A stretch of 34,386 nucleotides of DNA from Oscillospiraceae bacterium (lineage in GTDB: Bacteria; Bacillota; Clostridia; Oscillospirales; Acutalibacteraceae), in contig SVOI01000026.1 in assembly GCA_015066465.1 (NCBI GenBank), forward strand, positions 1 through 34,386. The letters run 5' to 3'. The notes below the pieces were generated by a model. It ran no database searches. It worked only from the letters and a program-made list of their open reading frames with translations, and had not been told where the DNA came from. Positions 1 through 6,943 of the stretch are shown here, piece after piece. The translations under genes and the position numbers were made by a program. The first letter of the stretch is position 1. Each line of letters starts with the position of its first letter.

Positions 1-470
1 GAAATGATTCCTGCTATTTGTGCAAAAATTGAAGTTGAGAATGGTGAAATAAAATAGATTACCCACGCAGACATATTACCGAGTAAGATATATCTTATTC
101 TCTGCGGATTTTTCTGGAACATTGCAATCATATAAAATACAGCCGCAATTATAGGTAATATTTCTTTTGGACCGGTAAATCCAAATAAACCACCCGCAAT
201 ATAAAGCACAAAAAAGATTATTTTTTCTATAACTGGAACCTCTGTACCCTTTTTGTCGTGAATATGTGAAACTATTATTTGCACAATAGCAATTAAACAA
301 ATTATTACACCTGAATTAAATTCGTTTTTTATAAATAAAACATTTATTGCAACTGCTGCGTTTGATATTATATTTACAAAAAGCATGTGTGTTTTGTTTT
401 TCAACTGAAACATCAGAATAGTCATAGCAATTGCTAAAATTCCGAGTGCCTGGCCTATGTAATATGTCAT
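1..470 (-). CDS. YgjV-like integral membrane protein (C-terminus cut by window edge)
   Basis: An open frame reads leftward from an ATG at 470-468 to the window edge without a stop, giving about 156 residues that begin MTYYIGQALGILAIAMTIL. It is almost wholly hydrophobic, with about five membrane segments. Layout, composition and short loops (for example GFTGPKEILPIIAAVFYMIA) resemble the YgjV family of small bacterial inner-membrane proteins, whose role is unknown. The start is preceded by a weak purine-rich site (AGAAGAAC) and by a good promoter at 505-533. The C-terminus lies outside the window, so length cannot be compared with the family. Reading frame and membrane nature are certain; the family name is a resemblance call. 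Confidence 0.72.
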   Translation of the reverse strand, partial: MTYYIGQALGILAIAMTILMFQLKNKTHMLFVNIISNAAVAINVLFIKNEFNSGVIICLIAIVQIIVSHIHDKKGTEVPVIEKIIFFVLYIAGGLFGFTGPKEILPIIAAVFYMIAMFQKNPQRIRYILLGNMSAWVIYFISPFSTSIFAQIAGII

Positions 471-504
471 TTTAGTTCTTCTTTCTTTATTTTCAATGAA
501 TAGA

Positions 505-533
505 ATAATACCACATAAGTTTTATTTATTCAA
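505..533 (-). promoter_or_regulatory. Promoter of the YgjV-like gene
   Basis: On the minus strand there is a -35 TTGAAT (533-528), a 17-base spacer and a -10 TATTAT (510-505). The predicted start is about 25-30 bases before the ATG at 470. The -35 lies inside a 19-bp block repeated at 3331-3349. Confidence 0.6.
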
Positions 534-543
534 CAGTTAAATT
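525..543. repeat. 19-bp operator-like block, copy 1
   Basis: The block TTTATTCAACAGTTAAATT is identical to 3331-3349. Its core TTCAAC-A-GTTAAA is a near-perfect inverted repeat. In both copies it overlaps the -35 box of a minus-strand promoter at the same offset, as expected for a shared regulator site. Confidence 0.6.
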
Positions 544-574
544 TAAAAAGATGTGTTTGGTTCCCGAATTGCAA

Positions 575-2353
575 CTATTTTATTTCAACTGAATTTATAA
601 TTTTATAAGCAAGGTCGGTTGAAGCAACTTCTTCAGGTAAACGAACCATTAATCTGCAATCGAGCCAGTCGGCATCTTTTTTATTAAAATCAAATATATA
701 ACCATAACTAACTTCGCCAGTTTCTTCATTTGTAAATTTATTAATGCTTACAAAACCTTCAATTTCTTCTGTCTCATAAAAATAAATTTCCTCATAAACA
801 GGAATAGCTACCGCAATCATAATCAAAAGCGGAATTTGACAAACAGCTTCTTGTTTATTCCAGTAATTTATTTCCCTGAGATTCATAACCCCGCCCAATT
901 TTCGAAATTTATATTCATTTTCGGGATGAAAACCATACTTTTCTACGAGCATATCGTTAGTCATTTCATCAAATTTAAGAAGCATTATATTAAGAGATTC
1001 TTCCAAAAACACTGTTTCCCCATCAGTCGCATAGTCATCTAACATTTCCTCAGAATAACTTAATACACCTTTAAATGACTCTTTTTCACCTTTTTCATTT
1101 GTGGATGCAACTAACACCGTTTCATCCTCATTGTAATGTAGCAAACTTGCAATAAATTCACTTTGCTGTTCTTTCTTTGTTTTATCTATAAACTCTGCTG
1201 GAACTTTATAAGTGAAATCACAATTTTCTATTGTCTGTGTCTCATCCTTACCTGTAAATCCAATATTATACTTATCAAACTCTGAATACTGTTCAAATGT
1301 ATAATTAACACCTGTATCAGTGTTCTCAAGCAAATAATCAATTGTAGTTTTTACAACATACAACATTCCAAAATGTGTACCACCTGCAATAATTGCTGTA
1401 ACAAGTAAAGCAGATACAAGTGCGCTCATTACCCTCTTTTTCTTGTAAACTTTCTTTTTACTTAACATTCCAAAACTCTTTGAAAATTCTTCAAAAACTT
1501 CTAAATCTCTATAATATATAGTTGCAGACATCAAAGCACCAAACTGTGCGAGATATGTTACTGCAAAATAGCTTTCTCGTGCACCTTCTATAAACTCTAT
1601 TGCAATAGCCAAAACAATAAAGAAAGCAAGAATTATTCCGGTGGAAATATCTTTTATCGACTTCTGTTTTTTTGCTGGTTTCTTTTCAATTAACATTGTT
1701 AATAATGCCATCGCAAGAGGAATTAGACTTAGAATTAAATATAACCAATCAAATGAATTAAAAATAAGAGTTCCAACGGTAAAAATAATAAGAGAAGCAA
1801 TTATGATTAGATAAAAAATTTTAAATCTATCCTTTTCATTTACGTTTACTTTTCTTGTTATTTTAAAAATTGGTACTATTGAAGCAAAAGTTAAGTAGAA
1901 TGGAACCAATGTAAAAAATGCAATGAGAATTGTGCTTTTATCTATATTCTCAATAAATGCAGAGTAAAAAGTAATTAGCGAAAAAATCAAACCGAACATT
2001 AATATAAAATAAGTGAAAAGCTTTATTATAAAAAGTGCTGCCAATTCACCTTTAAGACGTGTTTTTATAAAGCTCTCAAATCTTGTAGTGTTCTGATTTT
2101 TTACAAATTCTTCATTTATAAATACTACACCTGTATTCTGTAAATCTGGTAAAGTAACTTCACCACTTTTTATTGCTTCTTGTGGAATACCAGTAAATAC
2201 AGAAATGTTTTTTACTTGCCTTTTGGTGAGTGTTTTTTTACCATTAAAAACTTTTTCTACATTTTTCTTTCTTATCCCAAAAAGTTTTGCCAAATCTTCT
2301 TTTTTAAGTTTCTCTTTTTCGAGTATATAATTTAATAATTCACTTTGTGTCAT
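575..2353 (-). CDS. HTH / seven-TM membrane protein with extracytoplasmic domain
   Basis: A 592-residue protein in three parts. Residues 1-65 look like an XRE/Cro-type helix-turn-helix (KKEDLAKLFGIRKKNVEKVF). Residues about 110-330 hold seven hydrophobic segments (about 112-134, 141-163, 177-198, 202-222, 238-257, 266-283, 309-330). Lysine-rich loops near 164-178, 224-235 and 298-308 fit the positive-inside rule, with the N-terminus inside. The last 260 residues are acidic and would lie outside. The layout suggests a membrane-bound regulator that senses an external signal; the ligand is unknown. Its ATG overlaps the stop of the upstream lipoprotein gene (TAATG), with an AGGGAGA ribosome site, so the two are probably translationally coupled. 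I do not recognise a named family; the function is inferred from layout. Confidence 0.75.
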   Translation of the reverse strand: MTQSELLNYILEKEKLKKEDLAKLFGIRKKNVEKVFNGKKTLTKRQVKNISVFTGIPQEAIKSGEVTLPDLQNTGVVFINEEFVKNQNTTRFESFIKTRLKGELAALFIIKLFTYFILMFGLIFSLITFYSAFIENIDKSTILIAFFTLVPFYLTFASIVPIFKITRKVNVNEKDRFKIFYLIIIASLIIFTVGTLIFNSFDWLYLILSLIPLAMALLTMLIEKKPAKKQKSIKDISTGIILAFFIVLAIAIEFIEGARESYFAVTYLAQFGALMSATIYYRDLEVFEEFSKSFGMLSKKKVYKKKRVMSALVSALLVTAIIAGGTHFGMLYVVKTTIDYLLENTDTGVNYTFEQYSEFDKYNIGFTGKDETQTIENCDFTYKVPAEFIDKTKKEQQSEFIASLLHYNEDETVLVASTNEKGEKESFKGVLSYSEEMLDDYATDGETVFLEESLNIMLLKFDEMTNDMLVEKYGFHPENEYKFRKLGGVMNLREINYWNKQEAVCQIPLLIMIAVAIPVYEEIYFYETEEIEGFVSINKFTNEETGEVSYGYIFDFNKKDADWLDCRLMVRLPEEVASTDLAYKIINSVEIK

Positions 2354-3294
2354 TATTTGTTATCTCCCTTACATTCTAAAACTTCACTTGGTAAATCAAT
2401 TATATCTGTGGCTTCTTCGCCTTGTTTTGTATGGTATTCAATTTCAATTTTTGTACCATCTTCATTAAAATACGCACTTATAACAGACTCTACATGGTCT
2501 GCAATTTCTTCTTTAAAATCGTCAATTACCAGTAACTCTTTTCCACTGAACATATCACTTATGGTTACAGACCTACTGTTTGTACTACTGACCAAATTAC
2601 CAAAACTATCTATTTGTCCGTAATAATCGGGAGATTTTTCACCAGTTTTAAAGTTATAAAAATTACCCCAGCGTGAAAGCACCCCTGTTCCACCTTGAAT
2701 CCATTTGCAAATTATATTTTCGCTTTGTAAATAAATATGTGGATATTCGCTTGTTTTCTCTTTTTCTAAAACATTTCCTTTTACATCATAAATTTCGTAT
2801 TCTTCTAAATAATCTTCAGTTGATTTTATTGAGTAGTGTTTATCCTGATACTCTAACTCTGATGCTAAAAAACTGGTAATTTCATCAAAAACACCTTTGC
2901 ATTTATAATATTTACTTTTTGTAAAATTATAGCGCACTTGTATTTCATCATCCTGATTTATGCAAAAAGCAACACCGCTATTCCAACCAGATTCTTTATC
3001 TAATGAAAAATAATAATCCTGAACATCTTTATTGTAATTTTCTATTTCAATCTCTTCTAATCTGTATCTGTCCAATTCATCACAAAATCCAGAAACAAAA
3101 TCATTTGCATTGTTAATGCGATATCTTTTATTATCAATCGATATCATGAGTTCATCAAACTCATTAAGTTCAGAAATTGGTGTCGCTGAATATAACTTTA
3201 AAACTTCTTTTAAAGTTGCTTTTTCTCCCTTTGCACAACTTACAAGCACCACAATTAAAGTTATGCTTAAAATTAAACTTATCATCCTTTTCAT
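2353..3294 (-). CDS. Putative lipoprotein, partner of the HTH membrane protein
   Basis: A 313-residue protein. The start at 3294 (MKRMISLIL) is chosen because it follows a GGGTGATTAC ribosome site and lies about 10 bases after the predicted start of the promoter at 3311-3339; a longer frame reaching 3339 would begin inside the promoter. A type II signal peptide is clear: KR, a hydrophobic stretch, then the lipobox LVSC with Cys20. The mature part is hydrophilic and rich in Glu, Lys and Tyr with no recognised domain. It would be anchored to the outer face of the membrane, the same side as the C-terminal domain of the following gene, to which it is coupled by a one-base overlap. A ligand-binding or sensory partner role is an inference. 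Confidence 0.75.
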   Translation of the reverse strand: MKRMISLILSITLIVVLVSCAKGEKATLKEVLKLYSATPISELNEFDELMISIDNKRYRINNANDFVSGFCDELDRYRLEEIEIENYNKDVQDYYFSLDKESGWNSGVAFCINQDDEIQVRYNFTKSKYYKCKGVFDEITSFLASELEYQDKHYSIKSTEDYLEEYEIYDVKGNVLEKEKTSEYPHIYLQSENIICKWIQGGTGVLSRWGNFYNFKTGEKSPDYYGQIDSFGNLVSSTNSRSVTISDMFSGKELLVIDDFKEEIADHVESVISAYFNEDGTKIEIEYHTKQGEEATDIIDLPSEVLECKGDNK

Positions 3295-3310
3295 GTAATC
3301 ACCCAAAGAA

Positions 3311-3339
3311 ATAATAGCATGCTCGTTTAATTTATTCAA
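3311..3339 (-). promoter_or_regulatory. Promoter of the lipoprotein / HTH-membrane operon
   Basis: Minus strand -35 TTGAAT (3339-3334), 17-base spacer, -10 TATTAT (3316-3311). It has the same hexamers, spacing and upstream block as the promoter at 505-533. The predicted 5' leader is only about 10 bases. Confidence 0.62.
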
Positions 3340-3349
3340 CAGTTAAATT
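3331..3349. repeat. 19-bp operator-like block, copy 2
   Basis: Exact copy of 525-543, again covering the -35 box and the bases just upstream of it. The core is the imperfect palindrome TTCAAC-A-GTTAAA. Confidence 0.6.
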
Positions 3350-3391
3350 AAATTTCAGTTACAAGTTGCAAATGGCAAGTATTTAAATATA

Positions 3392-3448
3392 AATTCACCC
3401 TATCACTTAAAGTTGATTTCTTCTCAACTAAAAATGATAGGATGAATT
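3392..3448. terminator. Nested hairpin, probable bidirectional terminator
   Basis: The outer arms AATTCACCCTATCA and TGATAGGATGAATT pair with one wobble. They enclose an inner AGTTGA/TCAACT stem. On the plus strand the hairpin is followed by AATTTTTTT. It lies 3' of the minus-strand lipase gene. A small AGGC-GAA-GCCT hairpin also sits just after that gene's stop (about 3475-3487). Confidence 0.5.
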
Positions 3449-3516
3449 AATTTTTTTCATATTAAATTATAATCAAGGCGAAGCCTCCGAAATTTTCAAC
3501 TTTCAATTTTCAATTA

Positions 3517-4953
3517 TTAATCCAACGCCTTCAAATCAAGCTCACTATTCGCCGACATAAATTGTGGGTATTGTGAGAACATATTAACGTTCGGTTGAAC
3601 TGTGCTTTCTAAAAGTGTAAAAGTAAACACGCTGAATTCTGTATTATAATCTGCCGCAACGTGTGGAGCATCTTTTACAAACCAGGTGTTATCTGGGAAA
3701 AGTGCTGGTGTTGCATCAATTACGTAGTCTGGTGAAAGATATTTTTTATTTGCCGCTAACATCTGCTCACCAGAGAGCATCTGGGTAAATGGTGCTACCA
3801 CCGCAAAGTTAGAGGTTAATTCTGTTTCTAACACGCCGTCACCATTACAATTCGCTCTTTCATAAACTGGTGCAAGAGTTCCGTTGTAGTTTGAAACAAA
3901 CGAGATTTTAACACCGCTTTCTTTTGCTTTTTTAAGGGTTTCTTCTGTGCTGAAAACGAATTTTTTAGTTTCTTCTATTTTTTCTAAAAGAACTGGGTAT
4001 TCACTCTCGTGACCACCGAAAATAGTTTTTACACCACCTTCAAAATCATCGTCAGGACAAAGCGCCCAAAAACCACAAAGAGTACCAAAACAGTTTCTTA
4101 AAACCTTATTGTTTGCCTCATCGAAGCTCTCGGTTACTATATTGTTAACCATATCTGTTACGTTATCTAAAACGCCGAGTGTATTTAATACATTTAAAAG
4201 AATAGTTAAGAAAAAATTGCCGTTGGTTGTTTTCTTTAAGAAATCAACAAGCACCTTTTTTTCAAAAACGATTCTGCCATTTAAAGCGTCACCACAAACG
4301 TAAGTACCATTTTGTGCACCTGAAAGGTAAACTGCGGAATTTATATTCTCTGTACCGTAATAATACATATAAGCAGTTGTAACCATACCGCCCATTGAAG
4401 CACAGATTATATTAACTTTTTCTTTGCCAGTTGTTCTTTTTGCATCTTCTACAAATGAATTTAATTCTGCTGCAATATCTTTAGGTTGCTTGCGCCAGTC
4501 ATAAGTGAAAAAATATGTATTTTCTGCACCATATTTTTCTACTGCAGTTTTTACAATACCCTCTTCGCCATTATCAATAAGTCTTTCAACAAGCTCAGGG
4601 TGATTTGCCATAGAGCCGTGATATTGCACCATAGAAACATCTTCAATACTGTTACCCTGATTATCACAGGCAAGCGGTGACAAAATATCGTTAGCAATAG
4701 TAAAAATACTATCTGTAAGCTTTCCCTTACTCATAAACATTGAAGAAAGAAGTGTAGAAATTATTGCTCCAGCATCTACCTGCAACGCCTTTGTGCCATC
4801 TGGGTATGTAAGCCCCGCAAAATCGATACCTCTTACAATAATTACAGGTAAACCATTGTAATTACTCTCACTTTTCTCTTCAACTGCAAATGCTGGAATG
4901 CACATTGAGAAAAGCAAGGTAAAAGCTAAAATTACAGAAAAAACTCTTTTCAT
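3517..4953 (-). CDS. Secreted alpha/beta hydrolase, LCAT/lipase-like
   Basis: A 478-residue protein. The start at 4953 follows an AAAGGG ribosome site and a promoter at 4988-5016. Residues 1-23 form a Sec signal peptide (basic KR, hydrophobic core, AFA cleavage site), so the enzyme is exported. The core has the nucleophile elbow CASMGG with Ser186 (GxSxG with the first Gly replaced by Ala). It is preceded by the TYDWRKQP strand typical of LCAT/PC-sterol acyltransferase-like lipases. Late GDG (in NCNGDGVLE) and His (in DAPHVAADY) motifs fit the acid and base of the triad. It probably hydrolyses an ester or lipid outside the cell; the substrate is unknown. It is a single-gene unit flanked on both sides by low-complexity AT-rich repeats. 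Confidence 0.75.
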   Translation of the reverse strand: MKRVFSVILAFTLLFSMCIPAFAVEEKSESNYNGLPVIIVRGIDFAGLTYPDGTKALQVDAGAIISTLLSSMFMSKGKLTDSIFTIANDILSPLACDNQGNSIEDVSMVQYHGSMANHPELVERLIDNGEEGIVKTAVEKYGAENTYFFTYDWRKQPKDIAAELNSFVEDAKRTTGKEKVNIICASMGGMVTTAYMYYYGTENINSAVYLSGAQNGTYVCGDALNGRIVFEKKVLVDFLKKTTNGNFFLTILLNVLNTLGVLDNVTDMVNNIVTESFDEANNKVLRNCFGTLCGFWALCPDDDFEGGVKTIFGGHESEYPVLLEKIEETKKFVFSTEETLKKAKESGVKISFVSNYNGTLAPVYERANCNGDGVLETELTSNFAVVAPFTQMLSGEQMLAANKKYLSPDYVIDATPALFPDNTWFVKDAPHVAADYNTEFSVFTFTLLESTVQPNVNMFSQYPQFMSANSELDLKALD

Positions 4954-4987
4954 TATTTTATCCCTTTCAAGTGGTAATATATGATTA

Positions 4988-5016
4988 ATTATAGTATTTT
5001 TATATAGAGATTGCAA
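4988..5016 (-). promoter_or_regulatory. Promoter of the lipase gene
   Basis: Minus strand -35 TTGCAA (5016-5011), 17-base spacer, -10 TATAAT (4993-4988), about 35 bases before the chosen ATG. Confidence 0.65.
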
Positions 5017-5029
5017 CTGTTTATTTTTA

Positions 5030-5104
5030 GTTGTCAGTTGTCAGTAAGTCAGTGGTCAGTAATAATTGAATTTTTAATTCTGCATTTTGCATTCTGAATT
5101 CTGC
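5030..5104. repeat. Degenerate short tandem repeats
   Basis: Two runs lie between genes: several GTCAGT units (about 5034-5060), then TTCTGCATT/TTTGCATT/CTGAATT units (about 5075-5104). No coding potential. A similar TTTTCAA-rich run lies at about 3491-3515 on the other side of the lipase gene. Confidence 0.55.
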
Positions 5105-5108
5105 ATTC

Positions 5109-5723
5109 TTAAGCGTTTACGCTTCTAAGCACCGCTTTTCCGTCTTCACAAATATCAACCTCGGTAACAGAAATATTGTCGAGGGCAAAGAAAAAGTCAC
5201 GGGTTTTAATTCCTAATGCAGTTGGAATTAAATACTCTAACATTCCGTGGTGGCTGAAAACTGCAACAGTCTGACCACACTTGTAATTCTCTTTTATGTA
5301 ATCTATTATTTTTTGTGCTCTTAAATTATTATCTTCTATTTCTTCGCAACCAAATTCATATTTTTCTGCCCCAAAAAGATTTTTTAACATTTTTGTATTT
5401 TTATAATACTTATTAAGATATTCTTCACTACATCCATAATACCCTGGTGTGCAACCACACTCTATTATTTCAGGGCAAATGTTAATTACTGGGTTATTAC
5501 CCTGCGCTTTACAGACACCAACACAGGTTTTAAAAGCACGAAGAAGAGAGCTTGAAATAAATGCATCTATTTTTTCATTCTTTAGCTTTTCACCTAAAAT
5601 ATTACATTGCTCTTCACCAAATGGTGTGAGCTCGCCATCACTTGGGTCTCTGCCCTCCCAATTATCATAATTAGTTTCAGCGTGACGGATAAAAAGTATT
5701 CTTAAAGAATCGTAGTTTTCCAT
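5109..5723 (-). CDS. Histidine phosphatase family protein (phosphoglycerate-mutase-like)
   Basis: A 204-residue protein of usual length for the histidine phosphatase clan. The N-terminal catalytic motif is RHAE (Arg13, His14, Glu16; the family norm is RHGE). A second conserved histidine lies in VAVFSHHGMLEYL near residue 165. The intervening LTPFGEEQCNILGEKL and SSLLRAFKTC segments match the usual LTxxGxxQA and SSxxRAxxTA motifs. It would remove phosphate through a phosphohistidine; the substrate cannot be told. It starts two bases after the stop of the AraC gene at 5726, and its AGGAG site lies inside that gene's last codons, so the two are probably co-transcribed. Confidence 0.88.
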   Translation of the reverse strand: MENYDSLRILFIRHAETNYDNWEGRDPSDGELTPFGEEQCNILGEKLKNEKIDAFISSSLLRAFKTCVGVCKAQGNNPVINICPEIIECGCTPGYYGCSEEYLNKYYKNTKMLKNLFGAEKYEFGCEEIEDNNLRAQKIIDYIKENYKCGQTVAVFSHHGMLEYLIPTALGIKTRDFFFALDNISVTEVDICEDGKAVLRSVNA

Positions 5724-5725
5724 AT

Positions 5726-6520
5726 TTATTCTCCTCTTTCTCTAATTTTATATTCCTTAGGTGTTACACCAATGCATTTTTTAAATACAGTTGAAAAATA
5801 AAGCGGGTCTGAAAAGCCAGATAAAACTGCAACGTTTTTTACTGAGTCAAGACCGTGGTCAAAAAGTGAAACTGCATATTTTATTCGTAAATCTCTCAAA
5901 TATTCAGAATATGTAACGCCAGTTTTTTCTTTGAAAATATGAGAAATATATTTTGAATTATAACCCAACTCTTCTGCAATAGAATTTATACTGAATTCAT
6001 TACTTTTAAAATTCTCTTCTGAAAGCTCTATAATCTTATTTACAAGCGGGTTACCCTTTTTTGTAAGTGCAGAAAATCTTGAAAATGAATAAAGTAAAAT
6101 ACTTTCTGCAGAAAGATCTATATTTTCTTTTGATGCTCTTGAAAGACTCTCTTTCCAGAAAGGAATAAGCCCATCAAAGCTCTGGAATTTTCTGTTGCTG
6201 TCTATTATTGCAAATCGCCTGAAAAGCTCAGTTGCCCTTGTGCCATCAAAATCAATATACATAAACTCGCAATTATTTATTTCTATTACCGTTACTTTTT
6301 CACCTTTAAAGCCAAAAATTAAGTCACCCACCTGAAAGCTGACTTCTTCTTTATTAATTGCCATTTTTCCGTTTCCTTTTGAAATCAGATACATTCTGTT
6401 TTCATTTAAGTTAACAGGCTTTTTCATTGTTTCAGCTTCTGTTTCAAAAATAAATTGTGAAATATATAGTGAATTAGTAATTAATGGCGTTGAAAATTTG
6501 CAAATGTTCTTATTAGTCAT
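5726..6520 (-). CDS. AraC family transcriptional regulator
   Basis: A 264-residue protein with a cupin-like N-terminal sensor half (KGNGKMAINKEEVSFQVGDLIF) and a C-terminal double HTH. The HTH has the family signature: NSIAEELGYNSKYISHIFKE, then VKNVAVLSGFSDPLYFSTVF and GVTPKEY. The start at 6520 (MTNKN) follows a GGGGG-containing ribosome site; a longer frame to 6586 would run into the MITE. The MITE end lies only about 13 bases upstream of the ATG, so the native promoter has been pushed away or replaced. It diverges from the Gfo/Idh/MocA gene at 6944, a likely target, and probably shares a transcript with the histidine phosphatase. Confidence 0.88.
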   Translation of the reverse strand: MTNKNICKFSTPLITNSLYISQFIFETEAETMKKPVNLNENRMYLISKGNGKMAINKEEVSFQVGDLIFGFKGEKVTVIEINNCEFMYIDFDGTRATELFRRFAIIDSNRKFQSFDGLIPFWKESLSRASKENIDLSAESILLYSFSRFSALTKKGNPLVNKIIELSEENFKSNEFSINSIAEELGYNSKYISHIFKEKTGVTYSEYLRDLRIKYAVSLFDHGLDSVKNVAVLSGFSDPLYFSTVFKKCIGVTPKEYKIRERGE

Positions 6521-6532
6521 GGCACAGCCCCC

Positions 6533-6807
6533 TAGGGTGAAAGGAATTATCCGAATCGTGTTTTTTATAAACGGATTTCCGTTCACTCTGCGTTAAAATA
6601 CTCGCCAATCCGTCAGGATTAGCTCCGTTTTCGCCTTGATTGACCATAAATCCGTTCTATAAAAAATCTTCGACCTAAAAGCGAAGGATTTTTATTGGAT
6701 TTTTGGTGTTGAGGGTGCAGGAAGGCTATCGCCTTGCAAGACCGAAACGCCGAAAAGGCTTAAAAATACTCGCTTTTAGGCAGGTTCGGATAACTCATTT
6801 CACCCTA
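6533..6807. mobile_element. MITE with 21-bp terminal inverted repeats and TA flanks
   Basis: The left end (6535, GGGTGAAAGGAATTATCCGAA) and the right end (inverted, ending at 6805, GGGTGAAATGAGTTATCCGAA) match at 19 of 21 positions. Each end is bordered by TA (6533-6534, 6806-6807), as expected for a target duplication of the IS630/Tc1/mariner type. The 271-bp interior has no ORF. It contains further inverted repeats: CCTAAAAGCGA/TCGCTTTTAGG (about 6676-6779) and TTTTTTATA-AACGGATTT arms (about 6561-6578 and 6643-6664). This is a non-autonomous miniature element inserted between divergent genes, nearly touching the AraC start. The family assignment rests on TA and TIR features only. Confidence 0.72.
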
Positions 6808-6886
6808 TATAAAATAGATTACACCATCAAAATAATAAAATCAATATAAAACAAACTTTTTTAAATAAAAATATAGAATTTTTCTA

Positions 6887-6915
6887 TTGTTTATTATCTT
6901 TACTAATGATAAACT
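6887..6915 (+). promoter_or_regulatory. Promoter of the Gfo/Idh/MocA gene
   Basis: -35 TTGTTT (6887-6892), 17-base spacer, -10 TAAACT (6910-6915), about 29 bases before the ATG at 6944. It lies outside the MITE. Confidence 0.45.
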
Positions 6916-6943
6916 AAAATTAATCTTAAAAAGGGGTGGTTTT

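Noticed and set aside
76-300. 74-codon minus-strand ORF near the left edge
   Set aside because: It lies in a different frame within the longer YgjV-like reading frame (470 to the edge), which has a better start, promoter and membrane-protein composition.
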